Assembly (NCBI RefSeq): GCF_900156315.1
Contig: NZ_FTNI01000040.1
Span: 1-63,247, forward strand
Source: Microbispora rosea
GTDB lineage: Bacteria; Actinomycetota; Actinomycetes; Streptosporangiales; Streptosporangiaceae
Direction: 5' to 3'
Length of the DNA: 63,247 nt
A program made the position numbers and the translations under genes. The notes below the pieces were generated by a model. The model worked only from the letters and a program-made list of their open reading frames with translations. It did not search any database and was not told where the DNA came from. Below are positions 16,466 to 24,872 of the stretch, in pieces. Positions within the stretch are counted from its first letter, which is position 1. Every line of letters starts with the position of its first letter.

Positions 16466-18289
16466 GTGAGGTCACGACTCGGGCCGCTGCGGCTCACCCT
16501 GACGCTCGTCTGGCGGGCCGGACCGGTTCTCGCCCTGTCTCAGATCGTCATGGCGGTGCTGGCCGGCGCCTCTCCCGTCGCGATCACGTGGCTCACCAAG
16601 CTGCTGATCGATCGCCTGAGCACCGGGCCGGGTTCCTCGACGCCGCCGCTCGCCGCGGCGATGGCCGTGGCCGGAGCCCTGACCGCGTTGCTGCCCCACC
16701 TGTCCGGATGGGTCCAGCGGGAGCAGCAGCGCCGCATCGCGTGGCGCACCAGCGACGAACTGTTCACGGCGGTGTGCCGGATGCAGGGACTGACCAGGCT
16801 GGAGAACCCGGATTTCCACAATCGGCTCCAGCTGGCCCAGCAGTCCGCGCAGACCGCCCCGCAGCTCGTCACCGAGTCGGCGCTCGGCGCGGCACGCGGC
16901 GGTATCACCATCGCCGGGCTGCTGGGCGCGCTCGCCACGCTCAGCCCGCTCCTCGCCGCCGTCGTGGCCGCGGCCGCCGTGCCCGAACTGGTCGTCCAGC
17001 TCCGGCTCGGCCGCCGGCGGGCGTACCTCCGCCTGGAGATGGCCCCCGCGGAGCGCCGCCGGATGTTCTACCAGACGCTGATGCTCGACCATCGGGCCGC
17101 CAAGGAGATCCGGCTGTTCGGCATCGGAGGCTTCCTGCGGGGACGCATGCTGGGCGAACTGGCCGCCGAGCAGCGGGCGGAACGCCGGATGGACCTGACG
17201 TCCTTCCGCTACAACGGAGCGCTCACCGCACTCAGCACGGTCATCGCGGGCGCCGCGCTGGTCGTGCTGGTCTCCCGGATAGCGGAGGGCCAGGCCGGCA
17301 TCGGCGACCTGGCCGTCCTCACCGCCGCCCTCGCCGGCACCCAGTCCTCCCTGTCCGGCACGGTGATCCAGGTGGCACACCTGAACGAGGCACTCGTCCT
17401 GGCCGGGCACTACGCCCACGTCGTCACCATCGGACCCGACCTGCCGGAACCCGCCACCGATGGCGGCGTGCCACCGCTGCGGCACGGCATCGAACTCCGC
17501 GACGTGTGGTTCCGGTACGACGCCGGTCATCCGTACGTGCTGCGCGGCCTGAACCTGACCATCCCGCACGGGCGGAGCGTGGCCCTGGTCGGCCTGAACG
17601 GCGCGGGCAAGAGCACAGTCGTCAAGCTGCTGTGCCGCCTGTACGACCCCGAGCGCGGCAGCGTCCGCTGGGACGGCGCCGACCTGCGCGAGCTGCGCGT
17701 CGACGACCTGCGCCGCCGGATCGGAGCCGTGTTCCAGGACTACGTGGCCTACGACCTCACCGCGGCCGAGAACGTCGCCGTCGGCGACGTCGGCGCTCTC
17801 GGCCGGCCGGAGCGGATCCACGAGGCGGCCCGCGGGGCGGACATCCACGACGCGCTGGCGGGCCTTCCCCGCGGCTACGACACCATCCTGTCGCGGTTCT
17901 TCGCCGCCGAGCAGGATGAGGATCCCGGCCGGGGCGTGCTCCTGTCCGGCGGGCAGTGGCAGCGCGTCGCCCTCGCCCGCGCACTTCTCCGCGCGGACAC
18001 CGCCGACCTGCTCATCCTCGACGAGCCCAGCTCGGAACTCGACCCCGAGGCCGAGCACGCCATCCATCAGCGGCTCCGCGACTGCCGCGGCGGCCGTACG
18101 AGCCTTCTCATCTCGCACCGCCTCAACACGGTGCGCGGTGCGGACCACATCGTCGTCCTCGCCGGCGGGCGGGTAGCCGAGCAGGGCACCCATGACGAGC
18201 TGATGGCCCTCGGCGGCGAGTACGCCCGCCTGTTCACCCGCCAGGCGGCCGATTTCCAGCTGGGCCGGGCCGAGCCGTCACCGCGATAA
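16466..18289 (+). CDS. ABC transporter, fused membrane and ATPase domains, probable peptide exporter
   Basis: A 607-residue half-transporter. A six-helix membrane domain (about 20-320) is followed by an ATPase: Walker A GLNGAGKST (about 376), signature LSGGQWQRVALARAL (about 493), Walker B LLILDEPSSELD (about 515), and H-loop SHRLNT. There is no N-terminal C39 peptidase, unlike bacteriocin PCAT exporters, which fits a separately encoded S26 protease. The GTG at 16466 lies 5 bases after the thioredoxin stop, so it belongs to the peptide operon. It probably exports the six-Cys peptide. Confidence 0.9.
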   Translation: MRSRLGPLRLTLTLVWRAGPVLALSQIVMAVLAGASPVAITWLTKLLIDRLSTGPGSSTPPLAAAMAVAGALTALLPHLSGWVQREQQRRIAWRTSDELFTAVCRMQGLTRLENPDFHNRLQLAQQSAQTAPQLVTESALGAARGGITIAGLLGALATLSPLLAAVVAAAAVPELVVQLRLGRRRAYLRLEMAPAERRRMFYQTLMLDHRAAKEIRLFGIGGFLRGRMLGELAAEQRAERRMDLTSFRYNGALTALSTVIAGAALVVLVSRIAEGQAGIGDLAVLTAALAGTQSSLSGTVIQVAHLNEALVLAGHYAHVVTIGPDLPEPATDGGVPPLRHGIELRDVWFRYDAGHPYVLRGLNLTIPHGRSVALVGLNGAGKSTVVKLLCRLYDPERGSVRWDGADLRELRVDDLRRRIGAVFQDYVAYDLTAAENVAVGDVGALGRPERIHEAARGADIHDALAGLPRGYDTILSRFFAAEQDEDPGRGVLLSGGQWQRVALARALLRADTADLLILDEPSSELDPEAEHAIHQRLRDCRGGRTSLLISHRLNTVRGADHIVVLAGGRVAEQGTHDELMALGGEYARLFTRQAADFQLGRAEPSPR

Positions 18290-18319
18290 CCGCTTGTGCT
18301 CCGCGCCGATCTGAGGCAA

Positions 18320-18353
18320 CCTTGGACCCCAAGGAAGAATCTAGGGCTCCTAG
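18320..18353. promoter_or_regulatory. Two short palindromes upstream of a TetR gene
   Basis: CCTTGG-ACC-CCAAGG (18320-18334) and CTAGG-GCT-CCTAG (18341-18353) are perfect inverted repeats, each with a 3-bp spacer, and their centres are 20 bp apart. They lie 30-60 bp before the TetR start and are probable operators. Confidence 0.65.
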
Positions 18354-18382
18354 GAAAACTCGGATCGCTTGAGAAGGGCGGC

Positions 18383-18982
18383 ATGCACATGGCGCGGGCC
18401 GGGTTGACGGCGGATCGGGTGACGCTCGCCGGTGCCGAACTGGCGGACGAGGTCGGGCTCGAGCACGTGACCATGTCGGCGGTGGCACGACGGCTCGGGG
18501 TGAAGGACGCCAGCCTGTACGCGCACGTCCGCAGCCTTGAGGACCTGCGCGGGCGGATCGCGCTGCTGGCGGCGGACGAGAAGACCATCCGCATCGCGGA
18601 GGCGACCGCGGGCCGGGCCGGAAAGGACGCGCTGGTGGCGTACGCGAACGCCTGGCGGCAGTACGCCCACGACCACCCGGGCAGATACACGGCGACGCAG
18701 ATCCCGATACAGATCGATCCCGAGCTCGTGGCCCGGGCCGCCGGGCCGCGGCGCGCCGTCGAGCTGACCTACAGCATGCTGCGCGGCTACGCGCTGGAGG
18801 AACCCGACCTGACCGACGCGGTCCGGCTGATGCGCAGCACGCTCCACGGCTTCACCAGCCTGGAGGCCGCGGGCGGGTTCGCGCACGCGCGCCCGGCCGA
18901 AGACACCTGGGTCCGCTGCCTCGACGCCCTGCACACCCTCCTCGAGCACTGGCCCACGCACGACGAAGGAGACTCGGCATGA
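18383..18982 (+). CDS. TetR-family regulator (TetR_C_33-like)
   Basis: A 199-residue protein. The start is ATG 18383 after GAAGGG; ATG 18389 is an alternative. The HTH (about residues 20-55) is MSAVARRLGVKDASLYAHVRSLEDL. The C-terminal domain has the pattern common in this subgroup (RYTATQIP, LMRSTLHGFTSLEAAGGF). The stop overlaps the ATG of the alpha/beta hydrolase (ATGA), so regulator and enzyme are co-translated. The palindromes upstream suggest autoregulation. Confidence 0.9.
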   Translation: MHMARAGLTADRVTLAGAELADEVGLEHVTMSAVARRLGVKDASLYAHVRSLEDLRGRIALLAADEKTIRIAEATAGRAGKDALVAYANAWRQYAHDHPGRYTATQIPIQIDPELVARAAGPRRAVELTYSMLRGYALEEPDLTDAVRLMRSTLHGFTSLEAAGGFAHARPAEDTWVRCLDALHTLLEHWPTHDEGDSA

Positions 18983-19866
18983 CCAGCCCGGCCATCGGCC
19001 ACCTGCGCGTGGACGGCGCCACCCTGCACTACGAGGTGCGCGGAGAGGGGCCGCTCCTGCTGCTGATCCCCGGCGGCACGGGCGGCGCGGCCTCCTTCGA
19101 CGGCGTCGCCGACGCCCTGGCCGCCGACTACACCGTCGCGTCCTACGACCCGCGCGGCATCTCCCGCAGCCCGCTGGACGACCCGGAGGCCCCGCAGCGG
19201 GTCGAGCGGCACGCCGACGACGCGTTCCGGCTGCTGGAGCTGCTGTCTCCGGACGCGCCCGCCCGCGTGGCCGCCTGCAGCTCGGGCGCCATCGTCGCGC
19301 TGCACCTGCTCACCGCCCATCCCGAACGGATCGAACGCGTCGTGGCGCACGAGCCGCCGGTGGTGGAGGTGCTGCCGGACGCGGCCGAGCACCGCGCGCT
19401 GCTCGCCCGCGTGCAGGACACGTTCCGCCGGGAGGGGCTGATGCCGGCGGCGGCCGTCTTCGCGGCCGGCCTGAGGCGGCCCGGAGCCGATCCCGTCGAC
19501 GTCAGGGCCGATGCCAGGGCCGATGCCAGGGTCGATGCCAGAATCGATGCCAGGGCGGCCACCGAGCTTCCCCCGCAGGCGGCGGCTCGGGTGCAGCGGA
19601 CGATGGCGGACATGCCCTACTTCCTGGGGCGCATCGTGCCGGGTTTCATGGCGTACAGACCGGACGTGGATCGCCTGGAGGCTCTGTCGGACCGGCTCGT
19701 GCTCGCCGCGGGAGCGGACTCGCGGGGCGAACTGCCCTACCGTCCCGCCGCCTTCCTCGCCGAGCGGTTCGGCACGGAGCTCGTCCACTTCCCCGGCGGG
19801 CACACCGGGCTCAGCACGCACCCCGCCGAATTCGGCGAGCTGCTACGCAAGGTGCTGAGCGCCTGA
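18979..19866 (+). CDS. Alpha/beta hydrolase
   Basis: A 295-residue alpha/beta-fold enzyme. The oxyanion-hole region is LIPGGTGGAASF (about 34-45), the YDPRGIS loop follows, the probable nucleophile is in ACSSGAIVALHLL (a GxSxG variant with Ala first), the acid lies in AGADSRGE and the base in PGGHTGLS. Residues about 174-192 contain a 12-bp repeat-coded stretch, DARADARVDARIDARA, inserted in the cap region and absent from typical homologues. It is coupled to the TetR gene. The substrate is unknown; such pairs often detoxify small esters or lactones. Confidence 0.88.
   Translation: MTSPAIGHLRVDGATLHYEVRGEGPLLLLIPGGTGGAASFDGVADALAADYTVASYDPRGISRSPLDDPEAPQRVERHADDAFRLLELLSPDAPARVAACSSGAIVALHLLTAHPERIERVVAHEPPVVEVLPDAAEHRALLARVQDTFRREGLMPAAAVFAAGLRRPGADPVDVRADARADARVDARIDARAATELPPQAAARVQRTMADMPYFLGRIVPGFMAYRPDVDRLEALSDRLVLAAGADSRGELPYRPAAFLAERFGTELVHFPGGHTGLSTHPAEFGELLRKVLSA
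19501..19556 (+). repeat. 12-bp in-frame tandem repeat inside the hydrolase gene
   Basis: Units of GTCAGGGCCGAT type repeat four to five times and encode DARA/DARV/DARI. Length change in steps of four residues is expected by slippage without loss of frame. Confidence 0.75.
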
Positions 19867-19974
19867 TCCGGCCGCGCCGGCGAAGTCCTGCCGCCGGGTG
19901 TCGTATGAGACGGGTGCCCAATCGTCTTCCTGTCGAAGGCCGATCGAAGACCGATCGAGGGAAGGGAGTCAACC

Positions 19975-20313
19975 GTGAAGTACGTGCTGATGTTCGCCGA
20001 GACCGAGGAGTTCGCCACGCGTCTGGAGGCGATGGACGAGCTGGAGCGCGAGGCCGCCTACGAGGCGGTGATGCGCTGGTTCGCCGAGAACTCCGGCAAG
20101 ATCACCCATCACGCGCATCTGGCGCCCGCGCACACCGCGACCACCGTGCGTCTCGACGGCGGCGAGCCCGTCGTCACCGACGGGCCGTTCGTCGAGGGCA
20201 AGGAGGTCGTCAGCGGCTACGCCGAGGTGGAGGTGGCCGACCTGGACGAGGCGCTGAAGCTGGCCAGGTCCTGGCCGGCGTGCCCGGTCGTGGAGATCCG
20301 CCCGATCGCATGA
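19975..20313 (+). CDS. YCII-related DGPF-domain protein
   Basis: A 112-residue protein starting at GTG 19975 behind GAAGGGAG. The VTDGPFVEGKEVVSGY block is the signature of the DGPF/YCII family, and the N-terminal MKYVLMFAE is typical. These small ferredoxin-fold proteins are the standard genomic partners of ECF42 sigma factors. The stop overlaps the sigma gene ATG. The molecular function is unknown; a role linked to sigma activity is inferred from co-occurrence. Confidence 0.92.
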   Translation: MKYVLMFAETEEFATRLEAMDELEREAAYEAVMRWFAENSGKITHHAHLAPAHTATTVRLDGGEPVVTDGPFVEGKEVVSGYAEVEVADLDEALKLARSWPACPVVEIRPIA

Positions 20314-21545
20314 GCGGACCGGACGGCGGCCGGGGGAGCCGCGAGGCGCTGGCCCGCGTGGTGCGCGAGCACGCGGGCCGCCTCGCGGCCTGCCTGGTGT
20401 CGCTGCTGGGCGACTTCTCCGCCGCCGAAGACCTGGTGCAGGACGCCGTGGAGACCGCGCTGCGCCGCTGGCCGGTCGAGGGCGTGCCGGACCGGCCGGA
20501 CGCCTGGCTGCTCACCGTGGCACGCCGCCGCGGCCTCGACGTGCTGCGGCGGGAGACGAACTACCGCGCCAAACTGGCCCAGTTGCGGTGGCCCGAGCCG
20601 GGGAAGGGCGACGACCGGCTGCGGCTGATCTTCACGTGCTGCCATCCGGCGCTGTCGCCGGAGGCCCGGATCGCGCTGACCCTGCGCGTGGTGTGCGGGC
20701 TGAGCACCGCGCAGATCGCCGCGGCCTTCGTCGTGCCGGAGACGACGGTCGCCCAGCGGATCACCCGCGCCAAACGGAAGATCGCCGTAGCGGGCGTCCC
20801 CTATCGGATCCCGGCCGCGGACGAACTGCCCGAGCGGCTCGGCGCCGTGCTCGCGGTCGTCTACCTGCTGTTCAACGAGGGCTATCTGTCGAGCACCGGC
20901 GACCGGGCCGAGGCACGCGACCTGGCCGACGACGCCGAGTGGCTGGCCGCGCTCCTGGCGGGCCTCATGCCGGGTGAGCCGGAGGTGGCCGGGCTGCTCG
21001 CGCTCATCCGGCTGCACCGGGCGCGCGGTGCGGCCAGGTTCGACTCCCACGGGCGTCTGGTGCCGCTCGCCGAGCAGGACCGCACGCTGTGGGACCACGC
21101 CGCGATCGCCGAGGCGACCGCGGCGCTGACACGCGCCGCCCGGGCTCATCGCCGGCCGGGGCCCTACCAGTTACAGGCCGCGATCGTGGCCTGTCACGCC
21201 GAGGCGGCCGGCTTCGAGCAGACCGACTGGGCGCAGATCCTCGTGTTGTACGACATGCTCCTGGCCGTCGCCCCCTCGCCGGTGACCCGGCTGCACCGGG
21301 CCGTCGCCCTGCGCTACGTCAAGGGGCCCGCGGCCGCGCTGGCGGAGCTGACCGGCCTGGAGGAGACCCTGTCCCGCTATCCGCTCCTGCACGCCACCCG
21401 GGCAGAACTGCTGCGCGCGCTGGGCGACACGAGCCAGGCGCGGATCTCGGACGAGCGGGCGCTGGGCCTGACCGCCAACCCGGCCCAGCAGGCCCTGCTC
21501 CACCAGCGGCTGGACCCGGCTCACGGAGACGTCAGGTGTGGCTGA
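20310..21545 (+). CDS. ECF42-type RNA polymerase sigma factor with C-terminal helical extension
   Basis: A 411-residue sigma factor starting at ATG 20310 (ATGA overlap). The sigma2 region is about 10-75 (AEDLVQDAVETALRRWPVEG) and sigma4 about 110-165 (CGLSTAQIAAAFVVPETTVAQRITRAKRKI). The ~230-residue C-terminal extension carries TPR-like helices (VYLLFNEGYLSS, LLRLHRARGAAR-like, LYDMLLAVAPSPVTRLHRAVAL). No anti-sigma gene is nearby, which is normal for ECF42, where the extension is thought to control activity. The adjacent DGPF gene supports the assignment. Confidence 0.92.
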   Translation: MSGPDGGRGSREALARVVREHAGRLAACLVSLLGDFSAAEDLVQDAVETALRRWPVEGVPDRPDAWLLTVARRRGLDVLRRETNYRAKLAQLRWPEPGKGDDRLRLIFTCCHPALSPEARIALTLRVVCGLSTAQIAAAFVVPETTVAQRITRAKRKIAVAGVPYRIPAADELPERLGAVLAVVYLLFNEGYLSSTGDRAEARDLADDAEWLAALLAGLMPGEPEVAGLLALIRLHRARGAARFDSHGRLVPLAEQDRTLWDHAAIAEATAALTRAARAHRRPGPYQLQAAIVACHAEAAGFEQTDWAQILVLYDMLLAVAPSPVTRLHRAVALRYVKGPAAALAELTGLEETLSRYPLLHATRAELLRALGDTSQARISDERALGLTANPAQQALLHQRLDPAHGDVRCG

Positions 21546-22956
21546 TCATCACGTGCTTGACGCGGGTGTAGGCGTCGAGGCCGTACCGGGACAGGTCCTT
21601 GCCGGTGCCCGAGTGCTTGAAGCCGCCGTGCGGCATCTCGGGGATGATCACCTGATGGCAGTTGACCCAGACCGCGCCGAAGTCCAGCGCGGCGGAAAGG
21701 CGCATGGCCCGCCCGGTGTCCCTGGTCCACAGGCTGGAGGCGAGCGCGTACTCGACTCCGTTGGCCAGGGCGACGGCCTCGTCCTCGTCCGCGAACGGCT
21801 GCACGGTCACGACAGGGCCGAAGATCTCCTGCTGCACGACCTCGTCGTCCTGCCGCACGTCCGCGACCACGGTCGGCGGGAAGAAGTAGCCGGGACGGTC
21901 GATCCGGGCGCCGCCGGCGACCACCCGGGCGTGCGCGGGCAGTCGGTCGAGGAACCCGGCGACCCGACCGGCCTGCGCGGCGTTGTTGGACGGGCCGAGG
22001 AACACGCCCTCCTCGTCGGGGTGGCCGACGGCGAGGGCACGCGCCGCCTCGGCGAGCGCCTCGACGAACCCGTCGTAGGCGCTCCGCTCGACGAGCACGC
22101 GGGTGACGGCCGTGCAGTCCTGTCCCGTGTTGAAGAACGCCGCCTCGGCGATGCCGGCGGCCGCCGCGGCCGGGTCCACGTCGGCGAAGACCAGCGCGGG
22201 GGCCTTGCCGCCCAGCTCCAGGTGGACGTCCTTGAGATCGCTCGCCGCGGCCGCCATCACCTCGGCTCCGGCCCGCGTCGAGCCGGTGATGGCCACCATC
22301 TCCACTCCTGGATGCGCGACCAGGACGCGGCCGGTGTCCCGGTCGCCGCACACGACGTTGACCACGCCGGGCGGGAACACCCGGGCGCACAGCTCGCCCA
22401 GCAGCACGGTGGAGCCGGGCGTCGTGTCGGACGGCTTCAGCACCAGCGTGTTCCCCGCGGCCAGCGCCGGGCCGACCTTCCAGGCGGCCATCATCAGCGG
22501 GTAGTTCCACGGCGTCACCTGGGCGACGACGCCGATCGGCTCACGGCGTACGAACGAGGTGTGCCCCTCGGCGTACTCGGCGGCGCCGAGGCCCTCCAGC
22601 ACCCGCGCCGCGCCGGCGAAATAGCGGATGGCGTCGATCGCCCCGCCCACGTCGACCCGCAGCGCGGTGCCGCGCGGCTTGCCGGTCGCCCGCACCTCGG
22701 CCTCGGCCAGTGCTTCCCTGTTGTCCGCCATCAGATCGGCCAGCTCCAGGAGCAGCCGCTGACGCTCGGCCGGGGTGGTGCGCCGCCAGGTGCTCGACGC
22801 CTGGGCGGCCGCCGCGACGGCGTGGTCCACGTCCTCCCCGCCCGAGCGGGCCGCCCGGGCGTACACCTTCTCGGTGGACGGGTCGACCAGGTCCATCCAC
22901 TCTCCGGACGCCGGGGCCCGGCTCTGTCCGGCGATCACGTTGCGCACGGTGTCCAC
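21532..22956 (-). CDS. NAD(P)-dependent aldehyde dehydrogenase
   Basis: A 474-residue enzyme. I choose GTG 22956 because GGAGG lies seven bases before it; ATG 22977 lacks a ribosome site. Conserved blocks are VTPWNYPLMMAAWKVGPALA, the catalytic Glu in LELGGKAP, the catalytic Cys in FNTGQDCTA, IFGPVV and FGAVWVNCHQ. It is similar to gamma-aminobutyraldehyde/betaine-type dehydrogenases; the substrate is undetermined. Its 3' end overlaps the sigma factor 3' end by 14 bp. Upstream lies a ferredoxin-reductase remnant, suggesting it once belonged to a larger oxidative catabolic operon. Confidence 0.9.
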   Translation of the reverse strand: MDTVRNVIAGQSRAPASGEWMDLVDPSTEKVYARAARSGGEDVDHAVAAAAQASSTWRRTTPAERQRLLLELADLMADNREALAEAEVRATGKPRGTALRVDVGGAIDAIRYFAGAARVLEGLGAAEYAEGHTSFVRREPIGVVAQVTPWNYPLMMAAWKVGPALAAGNTLVLKPSDTTPGSTVLLGELCARVFPPGVVNVVCGDRDTGRVLVAHPGVEMVAITGSTRAGAEVMAAAASDLKDVHLELGGKAPALVFADVDPAAAAAGIAEAAFFNTGQDCTAVTRVLVERSAYDGFVEALAEAARALAVGHPDEEGVFLGPSNNAAQAGRVAGFLDRLPAHARVVAGGARIDRPGYFFPPTVVADVRQDDEVVQQEIFGPVVTVQPFADEDEAVALANGVEYALASSLWTRDTGRAMRLSAALDFGAVWVNCHQVIIPEMPHGGFKHSGTGKDLSRYGLDAYTRVKHVMISHT

Positions 22957-22973
22957 GGCGGTTTCCTCCCAGG

Positions 22974-23165
22974 TCATACGGTCGCGGCGGCGCGGGTGAG
23001 CGCCGCGCGATAGCGGGCGGCGGCGGAGGCCAGGCCCACCAGCACGACCCGACCAGCTCGCCGCCGCGGTGGCAGCCGACGACGACCTCGCCGTCGAGGT
23101 CGCCCTCCAGCACCCGGATGTCGTCCGGTCGCGGCCTCCTGATGTGCGGGGTGGTGGCCTGGTGG
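22974..23165 (-). pseudogene. Remnant of a ferredoxin reductase C-terminal domain
   Basis: Reading the minus strand, PDDIRVLEGDLDGEVVVGC followed by HRGGELVG in one frame continues after a one-base shift as VVLVGLASAAARYRAAL and ends in TGA at 22974. This is the pattern of the C-terminal domain of FAD-dependent ferredoxin reductases, but the FAD and NAD domains are missing. It is a truncated, frameshifted relic directly upstream of the aldehyde dehydrogenase. Confidence 0.55.
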
Positions 23166-23284
23166 CCCCGGACCGGCCGTGCGGCCGGTCCGGAGCGTGA
23201 TCACCGTCGCGACGCCGGCGGGCTCTCACGGCCACGCCGGCCCCACTGCCCAGGCGGCATCAGAGCCGCCCAGCCGCCCTGCGG

Positions 23285-23515
23285 TTATCGGCCCGGACTT
23301 CTCCGGCTGTACTCCGGCGGGTCCTCGATCTCGCGGGACTTCCGATTGGCATCCGAGCCCATCGGGATCTCTGCCGTGTCGTCCAGAGACATGTCGTTCC
23401 CGCCCCGGGGTTCACCGTCGACCAGGGCGTCGCCTCGGTGGCCCGGGCAGTCCGGGGTCTGCGCCCGCTCTTCCCGCGGGCGCCTGGACCGGCTTCCCTG
23501 TTGGTCCTTCCCCAT
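23285..23515 (-). CDS. Small hydrophilic hypothetical protein (76 aa)
   Basis: ATG 23515 follows GGAGG by seven bases, the strongest ribosome site in this stretch. The product is highly charged, without membrane segments, and rich in Arg, Asp, Gly and Pro (GKDQQGSRSRRPREERAQ; SLDDTAEIPMGSDANRKS). It looks intrinsically disordered. I do not recognise the family. It stands alone between the reductase remnant and the secreted protein at 23658. Confidence 0.5.
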   Translation of the reverse strand: MGKDQQGSRSRRPREERAQTPDCPGHRGDALVDGEPRGGNDMSLDDTAEIPMGSDANRKSREIEDPPEYSRRSPGR

Positions 23516-23657
23516 GAAGACACCTCCAGGATCATGTGAGTGAGGGCCTGCACGCCCTCGCATGATGGGTACCCGCTGCCCGGTATCGCCCTGGTCACCG
23601 ATCGGCATGACCAGCCTGAGACAGCCCTCGCCATCAGTCCCTCACGGCCGGGGCCGC

Positions 23658-24593
23658 TCACCTGCGGCGCGTGGGAGCGCTCAGCACGTCGCTGAGGTCG
23701 TCGACCTCCAGCCCGCGCCCCGGCCTCGCCTTCGGCGCAGTGATCGTCATCGGCTTCTCCCAGTTCCGGTACTGCGTGGCCAGGTGCGCCCGCAGAATCC
23801 GGTCGTCTCCGAGTCCCCGGACCGCGGGCCGCGGGTGCGCGTAGAAGCGCCAGCCGACCCGGTAGGGCCAGCCGCGGTCGTCGTACATGTACGTCCATGT
23901 CACCTCGGACGTGCCGAGGGCCGAGGTCCCCGCGGCCTCGCGGAAGCTGGGGGAGACGCGGTAGAGATCCTTGAGCCGGATCGTCCCGGTAAGTGTGTAG
24001 ATCCGCTGCTTGCGTCCGGTGGTGCGGTCCTTGGTCCACGGCGTGACGGTCTTGCGGCTCTTGGTGGACAGCAGCGTGCGCAGCGTGGCCGGCTCCAGGA
24101 CGTTGATGAACTGGTCGCCGTACGCGGCCGCGGCGCCGCTCGCGCGGCCGGTGCGCGTCCACGACTTCGCCCGCGGCGCGAGCTGGTACTGCCAGCCGCC
24201 CACGCTGACCGTGCGCAGCGTCCCCACCGTACGGAGCAGACCGGCGAAGTAGGGGTCCTTGGCCGCCTCGTCCACCATCAGCTGCTTGTTGCCGACGCTC
24301 AGCTGCCGGATGTGTTCCGAGGCGATCACGCCGGACCGCCCCAGCTTGACCTTGCCGGTGCCGTGCAGTTCCATGCCGCTCCCGATGTAGGTGCGCTTGC
24401 CGTTGCTCAGCTCCACCTGCCGCGTCAGATCCGTGGAGGCGCTGGCGTAGAACTCGGTGGTCGCGCCGACGCCGCGGGCGAGCAGGGAACGCAGGCCCGC
24501 CAGCGGATCGGGTTCGGCGGCTTGGGCATGGGCGGTGGTGGGAGCGGCGGTCGCGAGGGCCAGGGCGACGATGAGGGGGTGCATGCCATACAT
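23658..24593 (-). CDS. Secreted protein of unknown function, LolA/LppX-like layout
   Basis: A 311-residue exported protein. The signal peptide (about residues 1-24) ends in AHA-QAAE. The rest is beta-rich (VELSNGKRTYIGSG, QLMVDEAAKDPYFAG, YTLTGTIRLKDLYRVSP, VTWTYMYDDRGWPYRV), with a duplicated strand pattern reminiscent of LppX/LprG or LolA-type lipid-binding folds. This is a structural guess; no lipobox Cys is present. The start is ATG 24593, or ATG 24584 three residues later. Nothing neighbouring explains its role. Confidence 0.65.
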   Translation of the reverse strand: MYGMHPLIVALALATAAPTTAHAQAAEPDPLAGLRSLLARGVGATTEFYASASTDLTRQVELSNGKRTYIGSGMELHGTGKVKLGRSGVIASEHIRQLSVGNKQLMVDEAAKDPYFAGLLRTVGTLRTVSVGGWQYQLAPRAKSWTRTGRASGAAAAYGDQFINVLEPATLRTLLSTKSRKTVTPWTKDRTTGRKQRIYTLTGTIRLKDLYRVSPSFREAAGTSALGTSEVTWTYMYDDRGWPYRVGWRFYAHPRPAVRGLGDDRILRAHLATQYRNWEKPMTITAPKARPGRGLEVDDLSDVLSAPTRRR

Positions 24594-24872
24594 CCAGGTG
24601 AGTGAGCGCAGATCGATCTTGGTGTGTGGTGAATGTAGCGTGCTTCCGCTTTCTCCTTGCAGTCCGGATCGTGGCCGTATCCGGGTGGGAATTCACATCC
24701 TCGGCCGCCCGGCCCGGCTCCTGGCCGGTGCCATGCCCGAGGCGCGGGTCGGCGGGGTGCCCATCCGCTCCAGCTCCGAGTCCCCTTCTTGCCCGCGAGA
24801 TCGGACCGGCGATGTCGGTGGCATCTGATGGAATCGGCGAAACCAGATCGTGCGACGTCGTAGGAGCCCGTC

